The notes: generated by a model not told the origin, from the letters alone. Positions 1-12,775 are shown, counted from the first letter of the stretch. The stretch is 64,000 nt of DNA from Elysia crispata (GCA_033675545.1 JAWDGP010000900.1:283501-347500); one strand, 5' to 3'. Program-made: numbers and translations.

Positions 1-27
1 AAAAACAAATAAAACAAAATAAATAAA

Positions 28-255
28 CTATGATTGCTTGAAAATGAAAAGCCCGCCAGAGGTGAAGAGCTGCAAGTACCTTAGCATGATATACACCCAG
101 AAAGTATATTTGGTCGCTCGATATTCTTGACCGTTGATGAAAACAGCCTGGAACATTACACTTCTCAACTTCTGAATATCCTCCCATAACACAGTGGTCC
201 AGGTCGATGCTTGGTGCACACATACGAAACAAGATTGAGAGGCGAAGTGATACAT
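28..255 (-). CDS. uncharacterised open frame, possible exon
   Basis: Stop-free stretch of about 75 codons, non-repetitive and with codon composition typical of protein: a W-rich start (STWTTVLWEDIQKLRSVMFQ), then a hydrophobic segment (YTFWVYIMLRYLQLFTSGGL) that could span a membrane. A possible donor ATGCTAAG|GTACTTG occurs inside the frame. It lies 4.3 kb downstream of the NHE first exon on the same strand but does not resemble the expected next NHE exon. It could be an exon of another membrane protein or a chance frame. No function is assigned. Confidence 0.2.
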   Translation of the reverse strand: MYHFASQSCFVCVHQASTWTTVLWEDIQKLRSVMFQAVFINGQEYRATKYTFWVYIMLRYLQLFTSGGLFIFKQS

Positions 256-973
256 TTTACTAAATGAAATGTACTACAATACGACTAAAGAGTCTACTAG
301 ACCACCTCTGTGCATGCGATTCAAGTTTGTTGTAAATGATTTGATGCAATTTTCTGCAGTTGCACTCTACAGTAATGAGAAAGTAGGGGAAGAAAGGGAA
401 GGGGTGAAGAGGAGAGAAAATAGTGTTCATTTAGATCCCTAATTGAACCTCTGGTCAAGTACTCTCACTATCACCATCATCCCCTCCCACCCTAAATATC
501 TTGATACTGCAAAACTCAAAACTGACTTCCGTATAAACATTCAGCCCATCCCACCCAATCATTAGATGGTCATGTGTAACTTCTCAATAATATTAGCCGC
601 GGCCTGTGTAAATGAACCAGAAACCACTCGACTATTAGCGTTACCACTAGCAATGTAAAGCTAGACAGAGTGACCGTGACTCATGACGTTATCTAACTGT
701 ACCGGTGCTTAAGTATTTCATACCCGATCCGAGAATAAATTTTACTGAGGTAACAAAGGCTTTTTGTGTGGGCAGGGAGTATAATTTATAATACACAAAG
801 TGAACGAGCCATACAAGTTATGAAGGAGGAGAATACGTAATTCAATAAAAGTTAGCTTTACTATGGAAACTCAAAGACACTTTCAACATTCCATGAAATC
901 AAAAATGTAAAAATAAAATAAAATGGTTAATTGTGAGAAAGGGATGTATGATTATAACAAGAGTATTACGGTA

Positions 974-975
974 TT

Positions 976-1055
<80 letters not shown>

Positions 1056-1069
1056 TAATAATAATAATG
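974..1069. repeat. (TAA)n microsatellite
   Basis: About 95 bp of almost perfect TAA/ATA repeats with one interruption (GATAAT) near 1,053. Confidence 0.97.
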
Positions 1070-1737
1070 GGAACAGAAGCATTAATTTAGTTCTTGGAAA
1101 AGTAAGTGGGCTAAAGAGTTGAGCTGTAAAACAGGAAGCTGTTGGTGTGGGTTCTGGTTGGCCCCTTAGTTGTGGAACAGGATCTCATCTTACCTGCCTT
1201 ATCCTGCTGGTTTAGGAAAACACTATGAAAATAAATGGACCTTGTAACATGTACATACAGTTACTACAGATCCCATTGTTAAAACTCAAAGTTTCGTTTA
1301 ATTTCATGTATACATACAGACCCCAATGCTAAAACACATACACTACAAAGGGACTGTATTACGTGTACTACAATTCCCAATGTTAAAACATAGTGAGCAG
1401 GTCTATAAAGGGACATAATTACACGTAGACCTATACAGATCCCAATGTTAAAACACGTTCTCTTGATCTACAACCGGTCTACAAGCCAGTTGGCTGATCT
1501 GAGAAATATGAGGAGAGTTCCACGTGGTACCCTACGATTTAATCAGAGGCAGAACTCGACCGATAATGGTACACATTGTATAAAATGGTCATCTGACTTA
1601 GATAGATCCAGACCTATATAGCACAACATGTAAATTACATCAGCACAACATTCACACAACGGTCGCTGTGGTCTCGCTAGCCATGCCACACCTTGATTGA
1701 TTCACACACTTGGAGGATTTGTTTGTGTATATGTGTG

Positions 1738-1874
<137 letters not shown>

Positions 1875-2061
1875 AATATTGAAATAAAGAAGGCAGTCAA
1901 ATATGATACTATAGAGGCTGAGTCAGACGGAGCTAGACCTAAGGATCTAAAGATGCAAGTGACTGTAAATAAAGAAATAAAAAGTATAGAAAAATCAACC
2001 AAAAATCAACGACAAATAAGACAAGAGACATGAAAACATAAGGACAGATGGAATGGACAGG

Positions 2062-2185
<124 letters not shown>

Positions 2186-3096
2186 GTACCTACCTATTCA
2201 TCTAAATCTATTTATTATTTTATGTTTAACGACTTACCTATTTAATTGAATGCAAATACACCTATCTATCTGTATTGAATACATCTCGTATTGATTTATT
2301 CCTTGGCCTAAAACTAGAATGAATCAGTGGTGAGTGATTCTGCAAGGAGTGTCAACGTGATTACACATATCAACTCAGAGATTAGTTAAGTCTTTGTGGT
2401 CTGCTGCATGTAACTTTCTCTCTTCTGTGACTCATTCTATCTCTAGTGACAGAATAACAATTTCTCACTATGAGGATCTGTTGTATCATGCCTACCCATC
2501 CCAAATAATAATAATAAAACAAAAATAAAACAAAAAAACCCCTAATTACAATGACTGTTGAGTAATGTTGCAGAAATGCTGTTGACTATTCTCTTGTCTG
2601 TTTTACTTGCCTAAGTTAAAAATTTGATTTCTGCCTTATAGCATAGGTTGACTGTCATCCTGGGGATATTATATTGAAACTGAATCCAGGTACACGCTCT
2701 AGATCTATATCACAGTTAGATTTCACCACATTTATTGTAATAGCAAAACATACTCTGGAAAACAGGCTGTACTTTATCATTATCTGGATTTACATGATGT
2801 AGTTTCATAATCATTTATTAAGTTTAAGAACAAGATCTATCTAGATCCGAGCTAACTAAAATAGTTCATCTCATTTCAAATCAATATTCATAACCTACAT
2901 GTTTTCATTGATGCGATTATAACTTTTTCTACTAGTGCCCGCTTTGGTGATTTTTGCACTTGCTTACTGCCACAGTGGTGTGTGGATGTACTTATGTAGA
3001 AACTAGAATTATTCTTTTCATCATCTATCTATCCTCTAGAGTGACTCGCTTGAAGCGTTGATGTTCATATCACATTGGACATTGTGGTTACCATGA

Positions 3097-3467
3097 TTTT
3101 TTTCATTTAAATAAAAAAGTGGACTAATTCATTGAAAGGCTATACATTTTCCCCCTAAATTAAGGTGTATCAATACGTAAATTTTAGGCCCTTTGAACTA
3201 CTTTACTAGAAATTCTCTATTCAGATGAATTGAATAATAAAATTATTTCAGCCCTATAGTAATTTCAAGTTATAAGATAAAAATGCAATGCAGATCTGAA
3301 TATTACACCCTTAACAGCTTCAGTTTATTTAGTCATGTAATATTCTCTTGACTTGAAATTTTCCTAGGAGCTAAAATTTACGTATTGATACACCTTAATT
3401 TAGGGGGAAAATGTATAGCCTTTCAATGAATTAGTCCACTTTTTTTATTTAAATGAAAAAAAAAAAA
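3097..3467. mobile_element. MITE-like element with ~93-bp terminal inverted repeats
   Basis: The left arm 3,097-3,187 recurs as its reverse complement at 3,371-3,467, enclosing an A+T-rich core of about 183 bp with no coding capacity. ATGA occurs directly outside both ends (3,093-3,096 and 3,468-3,471), a possible 4-bp target duplication, although the flanks are low complexity. Structure and size fit a non-autonomous DNA transposon. The superfamily is not assigned. Confidence 0.7.
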
Positions 3468-3475
3468 ATGATGAC

Positions 3476-3750
3476 TTTTTTCATTTAAATAAAAAAGTGG
3501 ACTAATTCATTGAAAGGCTATACATTTTCCCCCTAAATTAAGGTGTATCAATACGTAAATTTTAGGCCCTTTGAACTACTTACTAGAAATTCTCTATTCA
3601 GATGAATTGAAAAATAAAATTATTTCAGCCCTATAGTAATTTCAAGTTATAAGATAAAAATGCAATGCAGATCTGAATATTACACCCTTAACAGCTTCAG
3701 TTTATTTAGTCATGTAATATTCTCTTGACTTGAAATTTTCCTAGGAGCTC
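3476..3750. mobile_element. second, truncated copy of the same TIR element in tandem
   Basis: This segment repeats the left arm and core of the neighbouring element almost base for base in the same orientation. It stops at the core/right-arm junction (GGAGCT then unrelated sequence at about 3,750), so the right inverted arm is missing. The near identity suggests recent duplication or an unequal exchange. Confidence 0.75.
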
Positions 3751-4547
3751 TGTTAATTACCTAGTCAATTACAAAGTAAGATTCCTTTCTCCATATCTCT
3801 ATCACTTTCTTTGACTTTCTCCTTGACTCATTCGTCAATACCCTCCTGTCACATCTTTGTTTTTATCTTGCTTCTAATTCGTGTCACTGTTTTCTATTTT
3901 TTTTCCCCCTCCTAGATCTAGTCATTTTGATATTTCCACAAGAATCATTTACAGATATATTTATACCAGTATCTAGATCTCGACTTAGATATAGCTTATA
4001 ATGTTATCACGATTCTTTTCTTTTCTTTTTTTTTTATTTATCTGCAAGTGACTTCCGAATATAGATCAGAACTTTTCAAATGTTTCCTGCCATGATTTTG
4101 TGTCTGATATAGCCCCGAACTGAAGGCGAAAGTATACAACTGCAGTTGTTTTAGGAAAACGTGTATAATCTGCACAATATTGTCATCAATTTTGTGGTAA
4201 TTTCTAGAATTTGTAACAGAGCTGCAATTTACATCATTTATTAATAGGCCTACTTTTTGTTTCTACAAATCTAAATCAAGATATGCATTTGGCATAAAGG
4301 AGTTTCACTAAGTTATGAAGCCTAACGTTTATGACTGAAACAATGTTGTCACAATGCTTATAATATAATTAATTAAGGATAATTGAGGACAAACGATAAA
4401 CCATTTAAATGCTTAATTCTGTCACAAGTTTACAAGCACTGAAATAGATCTACCACGGGTATTCCGATCAATCCAATGTTTTGCAACAGTAGACACTGTA
4501 AGGTAATCGTCTTATATAAAGTAGAAACATGAGAATCAGGGACTTAC

Positions 4548-4866
4548 CTATCTTTGCGATACAGGCGAGAAGAATCCAAAGGCAAATCACATAGGGGACC
4601 TCAACATGATCAAATTTGAAAGAAACAAGTTTGTAGCGATGGGTTTGGTTTGTGACAACCTTGTGACTCTCATCATTAAACTGGTGTGACGAAACTAGAG
4701 CATCAGACTTGCTTTCTACAACAGCAGAACATGTAGGGGCAACCCAAAACGCAAATAGAAGAAAGAAGAATGTTGATCTAAATCTAGATCTAGCTCTTGG
4801 AGCAAAACAAAGAGAACACAAATTTCTAAGTTGACAAGAACTAGATCTATAGTTTCCTGCCATCAT
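4548..4866 (-). CDS. SLC9A: Na+/H+ exchanger (SLC9A/NHE family), first coding exon
   Basis: 319 bp, 106 codons plus one base, from ATG at 4,864-4,866 (a second ATG follows directly) to donor AAAGATAG|GTAAGTCC. Residues 31-48 (STFFFLLFAFWVAPTCSA) look like a signal peptide, with a basic N-region before it and likely cleavage after CSA. An NQT glycosylation sequon lies at 73-75. Residues 80-106 read LVSFKFDHVEVPYVICLWIL then LACIAKI, matching the segment in plasma-membrane NHEs where F.W.HV..P..I.LWILLA...KIG opens the transporter domain. The family exchanges extracellular Na+ for cytosolic H+. The next exon, expected to begin with the FH motif after KIG, was not found in 1-4,547, so the rest is off the left edge. 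The paralog cannot be assigned. Confidence 0.85.
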
Positions 4867-5161
4867 ATATGACACTTGTAGTCTGGCTGAACTTGAAGGT
4901 ACTGTATGAGTGTGATCATATTCGTATGCTGGGGTCTGGATACTGAGGGCGATGGATCCGCCTTGGGCTGCTTTGTACAGCTAATATTCTACGTCCTGCT
5001 GTGCTGGTTCAATGACGCTAGTCGCACCAGCCATCAAAGCCCAGCACATACTGAGGATGTGACCTCCCTTCACCCTTAGAATGAGGTCAAAGGTTGGCTC
5101 GCGTTATGCAGCAAACGACACACAGGCCCACCAAGTCTTCCTTTACATTTTGCTCTCCCTT

Positions 5162-5191
5162 CCCCCCCCCCCCCACACACACACCCCTCTT

Positions 5192-5235
<44 letters not shown>
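5162..5235. repeat. poly-C and (CT)n simple repeat
   Basis: Two C-runs of 10 or more bases separated by a short CA stretch, followed by (CT)16. Confidence 0.95.
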
Positions 5236-5238
<3 letters not shown>

Positions 5239-5634
5239 GAGATACGCTATGCTCGCTGAATCTTAGGTACAGAATTGTTAAAAATTTTAAAATCTCACTT
5301 TCTGGATACAGAGAAAATGCTAGGGGAAAAGCAGCGAAAGAGGAAGTGGAAACAGCATAGAAATAGAAGAGACTGATCCTCAGTTAGAGACGAAAAAGTT
5401 TTGTTTTTGAGGTACGAAGGTTCGCCCATAACAACGTTGATCTCAGGCCTTTTTGCATAACAAATAAAGCTCCCGTCGGAGAGGGTGGAACTTGGTGACA
5501 TTTTTGGTCAAATAGCCACGATATAGAACTCGAACCCGCAAACAAAGTATGGACAGATACTTTACTTCCACAGCCATGAAGGAAAAGAAAGAGGCAGGGG
5601 ATAAAAGGAAGATAGAGAGGATGATAACCCACCT

Positions 5635-5712
5635 ACTGATCGTGTGGAGTGCGAATCCGCGACAGAGGTCGTTTAGAGTACCTAGGTGAACGCTCTACTG
5701 CCAATGGAAGAA
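5635..5712 (-). repeat. tRNA-like segment, possible SINE relic
   Basis: On the minus strand, TGGCAGTAGAGCG fits an RNA polymerase III A box. About 35-40 bp downstream, GGATTCGCACTCC fits a B box. Spacing is tRNA-like, but the arms do not fold into a convincing cloverleaf, so a decayed tRNA-derived SINE is more likely than a gene. Confidence 0.35.
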
Positions 5713-6236
5713 AAAGAAGAGCCACACACACAAAAAAAAAGCAGTTGCAGCCACAACCACAAGAACGACAAAATGAACAAAAACAACACCGGTAAAAAGA
5801 ACAAGAATAACAAGAACGACGCCAACAGGCAAAAAAGAACATTTACAACAACAGCATTAGCAGCAAAAAGAGTAGTGGCAACAACAGAAAAAAAATAAGA
5901 GTAACAAAAAGAAGAAGAAGAACACATAAGAACTATAGCAACATCAATAGCAGCAGCAGAAGCAAAAAGAGAAAACAAAGTAATAGTACATAAGATTAAA
6001 AGACATGGTATGAAAGAAAATCGAAGCGGATCAAGGAAAGGGATTTACGTAACGTTCATCTCGACTATCACTGTACTCTCTACACTGAAAGTCATTAGCC
6101 CTTTCCCTCTTCCGATTGATAATACACATGTGTATTTTCTTTTCCACGTTCTTCTCTTTATTGCGACACAGGCGGCTTCTATTAATAAGAAGGCGGATGC
6201 GAGGTGCCTGATTGAATGCGTGCACTTGATCCTACA

Positions 6237-6238
<2 letters not shown>

Positions 6239-6321
<83 letters not shown>
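6239..6321. repeat. (TC)41 microsatellite
   Basis: Uninterrupted TC dinucleotides for about 83 bp. Confidence 0.98.
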
Positions 6322-6325
<4 letters not shown>

Positions 6326-6603
6326 AATATTATTAAAGGAACCATTTTTTAAACTAAAACTGAAGTCTTAACACTAGCTCTATACAGGTGAAGAAGAAAG
6401 CAGGCTCACTACGGGGGTGGTTGTGTCGAGCTCCGGTAGGTTGTGGAATGGCCAGAATGCAACATAGGCCTACAACTAGGGAATCCAGGTGTCACGCCTG
6501 GGCTGCGGATTCCTGGAATTCCGGTTCAATTAATACATGTCATTTATATCTCTGGATCTTCAGAGCTCTGAGTTTAACCATCTGCTTGTTACTACAGTCG
6601 AGA

Positions 6604-9173
6604 GAACGAAGAGAAATGATTGTGCTACATCAGTCCAGTTCTGAGTTTGTAATCAATGAAGTGAAAAGAAATGTGCTACACCTAGAGGATCACGACCATC
6701 CAGTCCTAAATTTCTAACGAATGAAGTGAGGAGAAATGTGGTACACCCATAGGATCACGACAGTCCAGCCCTAAGTTTGTAACCGATAAAGTGAAGAGAA
6801 ATGTGGTACACCTAGAGGATCACGACCATCCAGTCCTAAATTTGTAACCAATGAAGTGAGGAGAAATGTGGTACACCTCTAGGATCACGACAGTCCAGCC
6901 CTAAGTTTGTAACCAATGAAGTGAAGAGAAATGTGGTACACCTATAGGATCACGACCATCCAGTCCTAAATTTATAACCAATGAAGTGAGGAGAAATGTG
7001 GTACACCTCTAGGATCACGACAGTCCAGCCCTAAGTTTGTAACCAATGAAGTGAAGAGAAATGTGGTACACCTAGAGGATCACGACAGTCCAGCCCTAAG
7101 TTTGTAACCAATGAAGTGAGGAGAAATGTGGTACACCTATATAGGATCACGACAGTCCAGCCCTAAGTTTGTAACCGATGAAGTGAGGAGAAATGTGGTA
7201 CACTATAGGATCACGACAGTCCAGCCCTAAGTTTGTAACCAATGAAGTGAGGAGAAATGTGGTACACCCATAGGATCACGACAGTCCAGCCCTAAATTTG
7301 TAACCAATGAAGTGAGGAGAAATGTGGTACACCTATAGGATCACGACAGTCCAGCCCTAAGTTTGTAACCAATGAAGTGAAGAGAAATGTGGTACACCCA
7401 TAGGATCACGACAGTCCAGCCCTAAGTTTGTAACCAATGAAGTGAGGAGAAATGTGGTACACCTATAGGATCACGACAGTCCAGCCCTAAGTTTGTAACC
7501 AATGAAGTGAAGAGAAATGTGGTACACCTAGAGGATCACGACAATCCAGTCCTAAATTTCTAACGAATGAAGTGAGGAGAAATGTGGTACACCCATAGGA
7601 TCACGACAGTCCAGCCCTAAGTTTGTAACCAATGAAGTGAGGACAAATGTGGTACACCTCTAGGATCACGACAGTCCAGCCCTAAGTTTGTAACCAATGA
7701 AGTGAAGAGAAATGTGGTACACCTAGAGGATCACGACCATCCAGTCCTAAATTTCTAACCAATTTAGTGAGGAGAAATGTGGTACACCTATAGGATCACG
7801 ACAGTCCAGCCCTAAGTTTGTAACCAATGAAGTGAGGAGAAATGTGGTACACCCATAGGATCACGACAGTCCAGCCCTAAGTTTGTAACCGATGAAGTGA
7901 AGAGAAATGTGGTACACCTCTAGGATCACGACAGTCCAGCCCTAAGTTTATAACCAATGAAGTGAGGAGAAATGTGGTACACCCATAGGATCACGACAGT
8001 CGAGCCCTAAGTTTGTAACCAATGAAGTGAAGAAAAATGTGGTACACCTATAGGATCACGACAGTCCAGCCCTAAGTTTGTAACCAATGAAGTGAAGAGA
8101 AATGTGGTACACCTCTAGGATCACGACAGTCCAGCCCTAAGTTTGTAACCGATGAAGTGAAGAGGAATGTGGTACACCTATAGGATCACGACAGTCCAGC
8201 CCTAAGTTTGTAACCAATGAAGTGAGGAGAAATGTGGTACACCTCTAGGATCACGGCAGTCCAGCCTTAAGTTTGTAACCGATGAAGTGAAGAGAAATGT
8301 GGTACACCTCTAGGATCACGACAGTCCAGCCCTAAGTTTGTAACCGATGAAGTGAAGAGAAATGTGCTACACCTATAGGATCACGACAGTCCAGTTCTGA
8401 GTTTGTAGCCAATGAAGAGAGGAGAAATGTGATGCACCTATAGGATCACGACAGTCCAGCCCTAAGTTTGTAACCGATGAAGTGAAGAGAAATGTGGTAC
8501 ACCTAGGATCACGAATGTCCAGTTCTGAGCTTGTAACCAATGAAGTGAGGAAAAATGTGGTACACCTATAGGATCACGACAGTCCAGCCCTAAGTTTGCA
8601 ACCAATGAAGTGAGGACAAATGTGATACACCTATAGGATCACGACTGTCCAGTCCTAAGTTTGCAAACCAATGAAGTGAGGGGAAATGTGGTACACTATA
8701 GGATCACTACAGTCCAGCCCTAAGTTTGTAACCAATGAAGTGAGGAGAAATGTGATACACCTATAGGATCACGACTGTCCAGTCCTAAGTTTGCAAACCA
8801 ATGAAGTGAGGGGAAATGTGGTACACTATAGGATCACGACAGTCCAGCCCTAAGTTTGTAACCAATGAAGTGAGGAGAAATGTGATACACCTATAGGATC
8901 AAGGCAGTCCAGCCCTAAGTTTGTAACCGATGAAGTGATGAGAAATGTGATACACCTATAGGATCACGGCAGTCCAGCCTTAAGTTTGTAACCGATGAAG
9001 TGAAGAGAAATGTGGTACACCTATTGGATCACGAAAGTCCAGCCCTAGGTTTGTAATCAATGAAGTGAGGAGAAATGTGCTACACCTATAGGATCACGAC
9101 AGTCCAGTTCTGAGTTTGTAGCCAATGAAGAGAGGAGAAATGTGATGCACCTATAGGATCACGACAGTCCAGC
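6604..9173. repeat. 67-bp minisatellite, about 38 copies
   Basis: Unit of about 67 bp including GGATCACGACAGTCCAGCCC and AGTTTGTAACCAATGAAG. Variant sites (ACACCTATAGG/CTCTAGG/CTAGAGG/CCATAGG and GAGGAGA/GAAGAGA) define subfamilies that alternate in places. Near 8,620-8,890 a two-unit block is repeated almost exactly. Period 67 is not a multiple of three and no long frame exists. It lies between the NHE and spire genes. Confidence 0.98.
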
Positions 9174-10110
9174 CCGATCAATGCCGTTAATATAGCTTTT
9201 CATTGTTTAACGTCTCCAAAGTCTATCGAAGAAAGCCTGGGGGCTCAATTGAATCTATCTTAATATCATTACTGTACAGTCTTTTCAAGAATTTACTCTG
9301 CCATTATATTTTTATCATTTTCATATCGCTAGCCAATATGAAATTCCTCACATATGGATGTAATACATATCTCATGAATAAGATCTTTTTTGGCTTTGGA
9401 TTTTCACGATTCAGCAGTATATTTAGCAAAAAGCGAAATTTACAACTCACTTTATAGCAGCGAGTGTCAATTGTACACACAGACTCTCTTTATAATAGCG
9501 AGTGTAAAATGTATATGTAGACACTCTCTACAAATAGGAGAGTAAAAATGTGCACACAGATACTCTTTATAAGATGGAGAGTTACAAAGACAGCTCACAC
9601 AATAGCGAGAGTCATATGCGCACAAAAATACTCTTTACCATTTATGACAGATGTGTGACCATTACTAACGCCGATCTTGACTATTTCCCGTCAAATACAA
9701 ATTTCCATGGATAGAAAAGCAGTGCAAAGGACCAGATCTCCTTTTCCGACCCTTTGCCGGATTCGGGCATGTTTTTAAAAGTCAAAAGTACGCTATTGCC
9801 TGTAAAACTCATGTGTTATGTTGAAACAGAGTCTGTTTGAGAGAATATTTACATCCTTCTTTCCATTTGATCTATTATAAATTTTGATTTATATGATTTA
9901 TTCTAGAAGAAAATTTCCATCTAAGCCTACCATGGTGTGTATACAATTTCTACAAATGATAATGGTACATACTGGCCAGATTAAAAAAAAAAAACCCATC
10001 AAAACGATGAGATGTTATGCTATAGCCTTAAACTAGTGCTATAAAGCCCGTAATTACCCCGACTCCAAAATGAACAGCTAGACTCAAATGCATTCCTTAC
10101 TTTCTGGGCC
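9174..10110. other. non-repetitive spacer
   Basis: A 9,203-9,457 open frame on the plus strand shows no recognisable similarity. A degenerate repeat of about 60 bp with the theme 'actctttataa..gagagt' occurs at 9,460-9,640. Nothing else is seen. Confidence 0.5.
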
Positions 10111-10119
10111 GACAAGCCT

Positions 10120-11735
10120 GTCTGTGGCCTTGGGATAAATCGATGGGCCGCAAGGCCTCTCAGTGGTCTCGGGATAAATACATGGGCCGCAAGGACTCTC
10201 GGTGGTCGTGGGATAAATCCATGGGCCGCAAGACCTCTCAGTGGTCTCGGGATAAATACATGGGCCGCAAGGACTCTCAGTGAACTTGGGATAAATACAT
10301 GGGTCTCTCTCTGTGGTCTCGGGATAAATCCATGAACCTCAAAGCCTCACAGTGGTGTTGGGATAAATCCATGGGCCCCAAGGACTTTCAGTGGTCTTGG
10401 GATAAATACGTGGGCCGCAAGGACTTTCAGTGGTCTTGGGATAAATCAACGGGTCGCATGGCCTCTCAGTGGTCTTGGGATAAATCCATGGGTTGCAATG
10501 CCTCTCAGAGTCAGAGATCTTGGGATAAATCAATGGGCCGCAAGGCGTCTCAGTGGTCTGGGGATAAATCAATGGGCCGCAAGGCGTCTCAGTGGTCTGG
10601 GGATAAATCAATGGGTCGCAAGGACTCTCAGTGGTCTGGGGATAAATCAATGGGCGCAAGGCGTCTCAGTGGTCTGGGGATAAATCAATGGGTCGCAAGG
10701 ACTCTCAGTGGTCTGGGAATAAATCAATGGGCGCAAGGCGTCTCAGTGGTCTGGGGATAAATCAATGGGCCGCAAGGCGTCTCAGTGGTCTGGGGATAAA
10801 TCAATGGGTCGCAAGGACTCTCAGTGGTCTGGGGATAAATCAATGGGTCGCAAGGACTCTCAGTGGTCTGGGGATAAATCAATGGGTCGCAAGGACTCTC
10901 AGTGGTCTGGGGATAAATCAATGGGTCGCAAGGACTCTCAGTGGTCTGGGGATAAATCAATGGGTCGCAAGGACTCTCAGTGGTCTGGGAATAAATCAAT
11001 GGGCGCAAGGCGTCTCAGTGGTCTGGGGATAAATCCATGGGCTGCAAGGCCTCTCAGTCGTCTCGGGATAAATGCATGGGCCGCAAGGACTCTCAGTGAA
11101 CTTGGGATAAATCCATGGATCCCAAGGCCTCACAGTGGTATTGGGATAAATCCGTGGACCTCAAAGCCTCTCAGTGGTATTGGGATAAATCCATAGACCG
11201 CAAGGTCCCTCAATGGTCTTGGTATAAATCCATGGGCCGCAATGACTTTCAGTGGTCTTGGGATCAAGCAAAGGGTCGCAAGGCTTCTAAGTGGTCTTGG
11301 GATAAATCCACGGGTTGCAATGCCTCTCAGACTCAGAGTTCTTGGGATAGTCTCAGTGGTCTGGGGATAAATCAATGTGCCACAAGGCCTCTCAGTGGTC
11401 TTAGGATAAATCCATGGGTCGCAGGGACTCTGCGGCCTTGGTATAAAACCATGGGTTGCAAGGACTCTGTAGCGTTGGGATGAATCCATGGATCGCAAGG
11501 CCTTACAGTGGTGTTGGGATAAATCCATGGGCCGCAAGGACTCTCAATGGTCTTAGGATAAATTCATGGGTCGCAAGGACTCTCAATGGTCTTAGGATAA
11601 ATTCATGGGTCGCAAGGACTCTCAATGGTCTTAGGATAAATTCATGGGTCGCAAGGACTCTCAATGGTCTTAGGATAAATCCATGGGTCGCAAGGACTCT
11701 GTGGTCTTGGGATTAATCCATGAACAACCTTCGAT
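10120..11735. repeat. 39-bp minisatellite, about 41 copies
   Basis: Unit such as GGGATAAATCAATGGGTCGC plus AAGGACTCTCAGTGGTCTG. The period of 39 keeps reading frames open on both strands (13-residue repeats such as SQWSGDKSMGRKD). Frame changes from 1-bp losses (GGGCGC for GGGTCGC) and substitutions that ignore codon position argue against coding. The most homogeneous block is 10,780-11,000. Confidence 0.97.
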
Positions 11736-11834
11736 TTCTGTCTTTTTCCGTGACTCTGCTCCAATTTGTTTAATCTCGTTCTTCAGCTACTATTCGTATC
11801 TCATTCTTTCGCGACTCAGCTGCAACACGTGTCT

Positions 11835-12590
11835 CTTATTCCGTGGCTAAATTCCAGTCTGTATCACTTATTCAGTGACTGAGCCCCAGTATGTGTCACT
11901 TATTCCGTGACTAAGCTCCAGTTTGTGTCACTTATTCCGTGACTAAGATCCAGTTTTTGTCACTTATTCCGTGACTAAGCTCCAGTTTGTGTCACTTATT
12001 CCGTGACTAAGCTCCAGTTTGTGTCACTTATTCCGTGCCTAAGATCCAGTTTGTGTCACTTATTCCGTGCCTAAGCTCCAGTTTGTGTCACTTATTCCGT
12101 GCCTAAGATCCAGTTTGTGTCACTTATTCCGCGACAAAGATCCAGTTTGTGTCACTTATTCCGCGCCTAAGATCCAGTTTGTGTCACTTATTCCGTGCCT
12201 AAGATCCAGTTTGTGTCACTTATCCCGTGCCTAAGATCCAGTTTGTGTCACTTATTCCGCGACAAAGATCCAGTTTGTGTCACTTATTCCGTGCCTAAGA
12301 TCCAGTTTGTGTCACTTATTCCGTGACTAAGATCCAGTTTGTGTCACTTATTCCGCGACAAAGATCCAGTTTGTGTCACTTATTCCGCGCCTAAGATCCA
12401 GTTTGTGTCACTTATTCCGTGCCTAAGATCCAGTTTGTGTCACTTATTCCGTGCCTAAGATCCAGTTTGTGTCACTTATTCCGTGCCTAAGATCCAGTTT
12501 GTGTCACTTATTCCGCGACAAAGATCCAGTTTGTGTCACTTATTCCGCGACTAAGCTCCAGTTTGTGTCACTTATTCCGTGACCGAGCAC
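11835..12590. repeat. 32-bp minisatellite, about 24 copies
   Basis: Unit GTGTCACTTATTCCGTGCCT + AAGATCCAGTTT. Variants are CCGTGACTAAGCTCC, CCGCGACAAAGATCC and CCGCGCCTAAGATCC. It begins within about 100 bp of the end of the 39-bp array. Confidence 0.98.
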
Positions 12591-12595
12591 CGGTT

Positions 12596-12775
12596 AATGT
12601 GTGGATAACGCCTATGCTATCCTGTGATAAGGCCATTTATTGGGAATCGTGCGTTAATGTGAGGAGGACGTGTAAGTATGATGTGTTTAACTCTTTTGAG
12701 ATAGAATAAATTTGTTGTGAAATCCTTCGATAAGTGCAAATCCCATACTACATAATTATATTTCCTTTGCTAAAG
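12596..12775. repeat. left ~180-bp direct repeat flanking the 63-bp array
   Basis: From TTAATGTGTGGATAACGCC through TGCTATCCTGTGATAAGGCC, AATTTGTTGTGAAATCCTTC and TTTCCTTTGCTAAA. The same landmarks recur in order at 13,342-13,520. Confidence 0.85.

Larger units (their letters stand above)
4867..6600. other. upstream of NHE exon: simple-sequence-rich spacer
   Basis: Probably contains the 5' UTR and promoter of the NHE gene (minus strand, just above 4,866), but no core promoter motif is convincing. It also holds poly-C and (CT)n at 5,162-5,235, a purine-rich A/C trinucleotide stretch at 5,700-5,990 and a (CT)n tract at 6,239-6,321. The open frames are low complexity. Confidence 0.5.

Noticed and set aside
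6604..9173. Regularly spaced repeats considered as a CRISPR array
   Set aside because: Units are contiguous with no unique spacers, in a spliced animal genome; this is a minisatellite.
10299..11716. Several 13-residue repeat frames on both strands
   Set aside because: Product of the 39-bp array. Single-base losses shift frame repeatedly.
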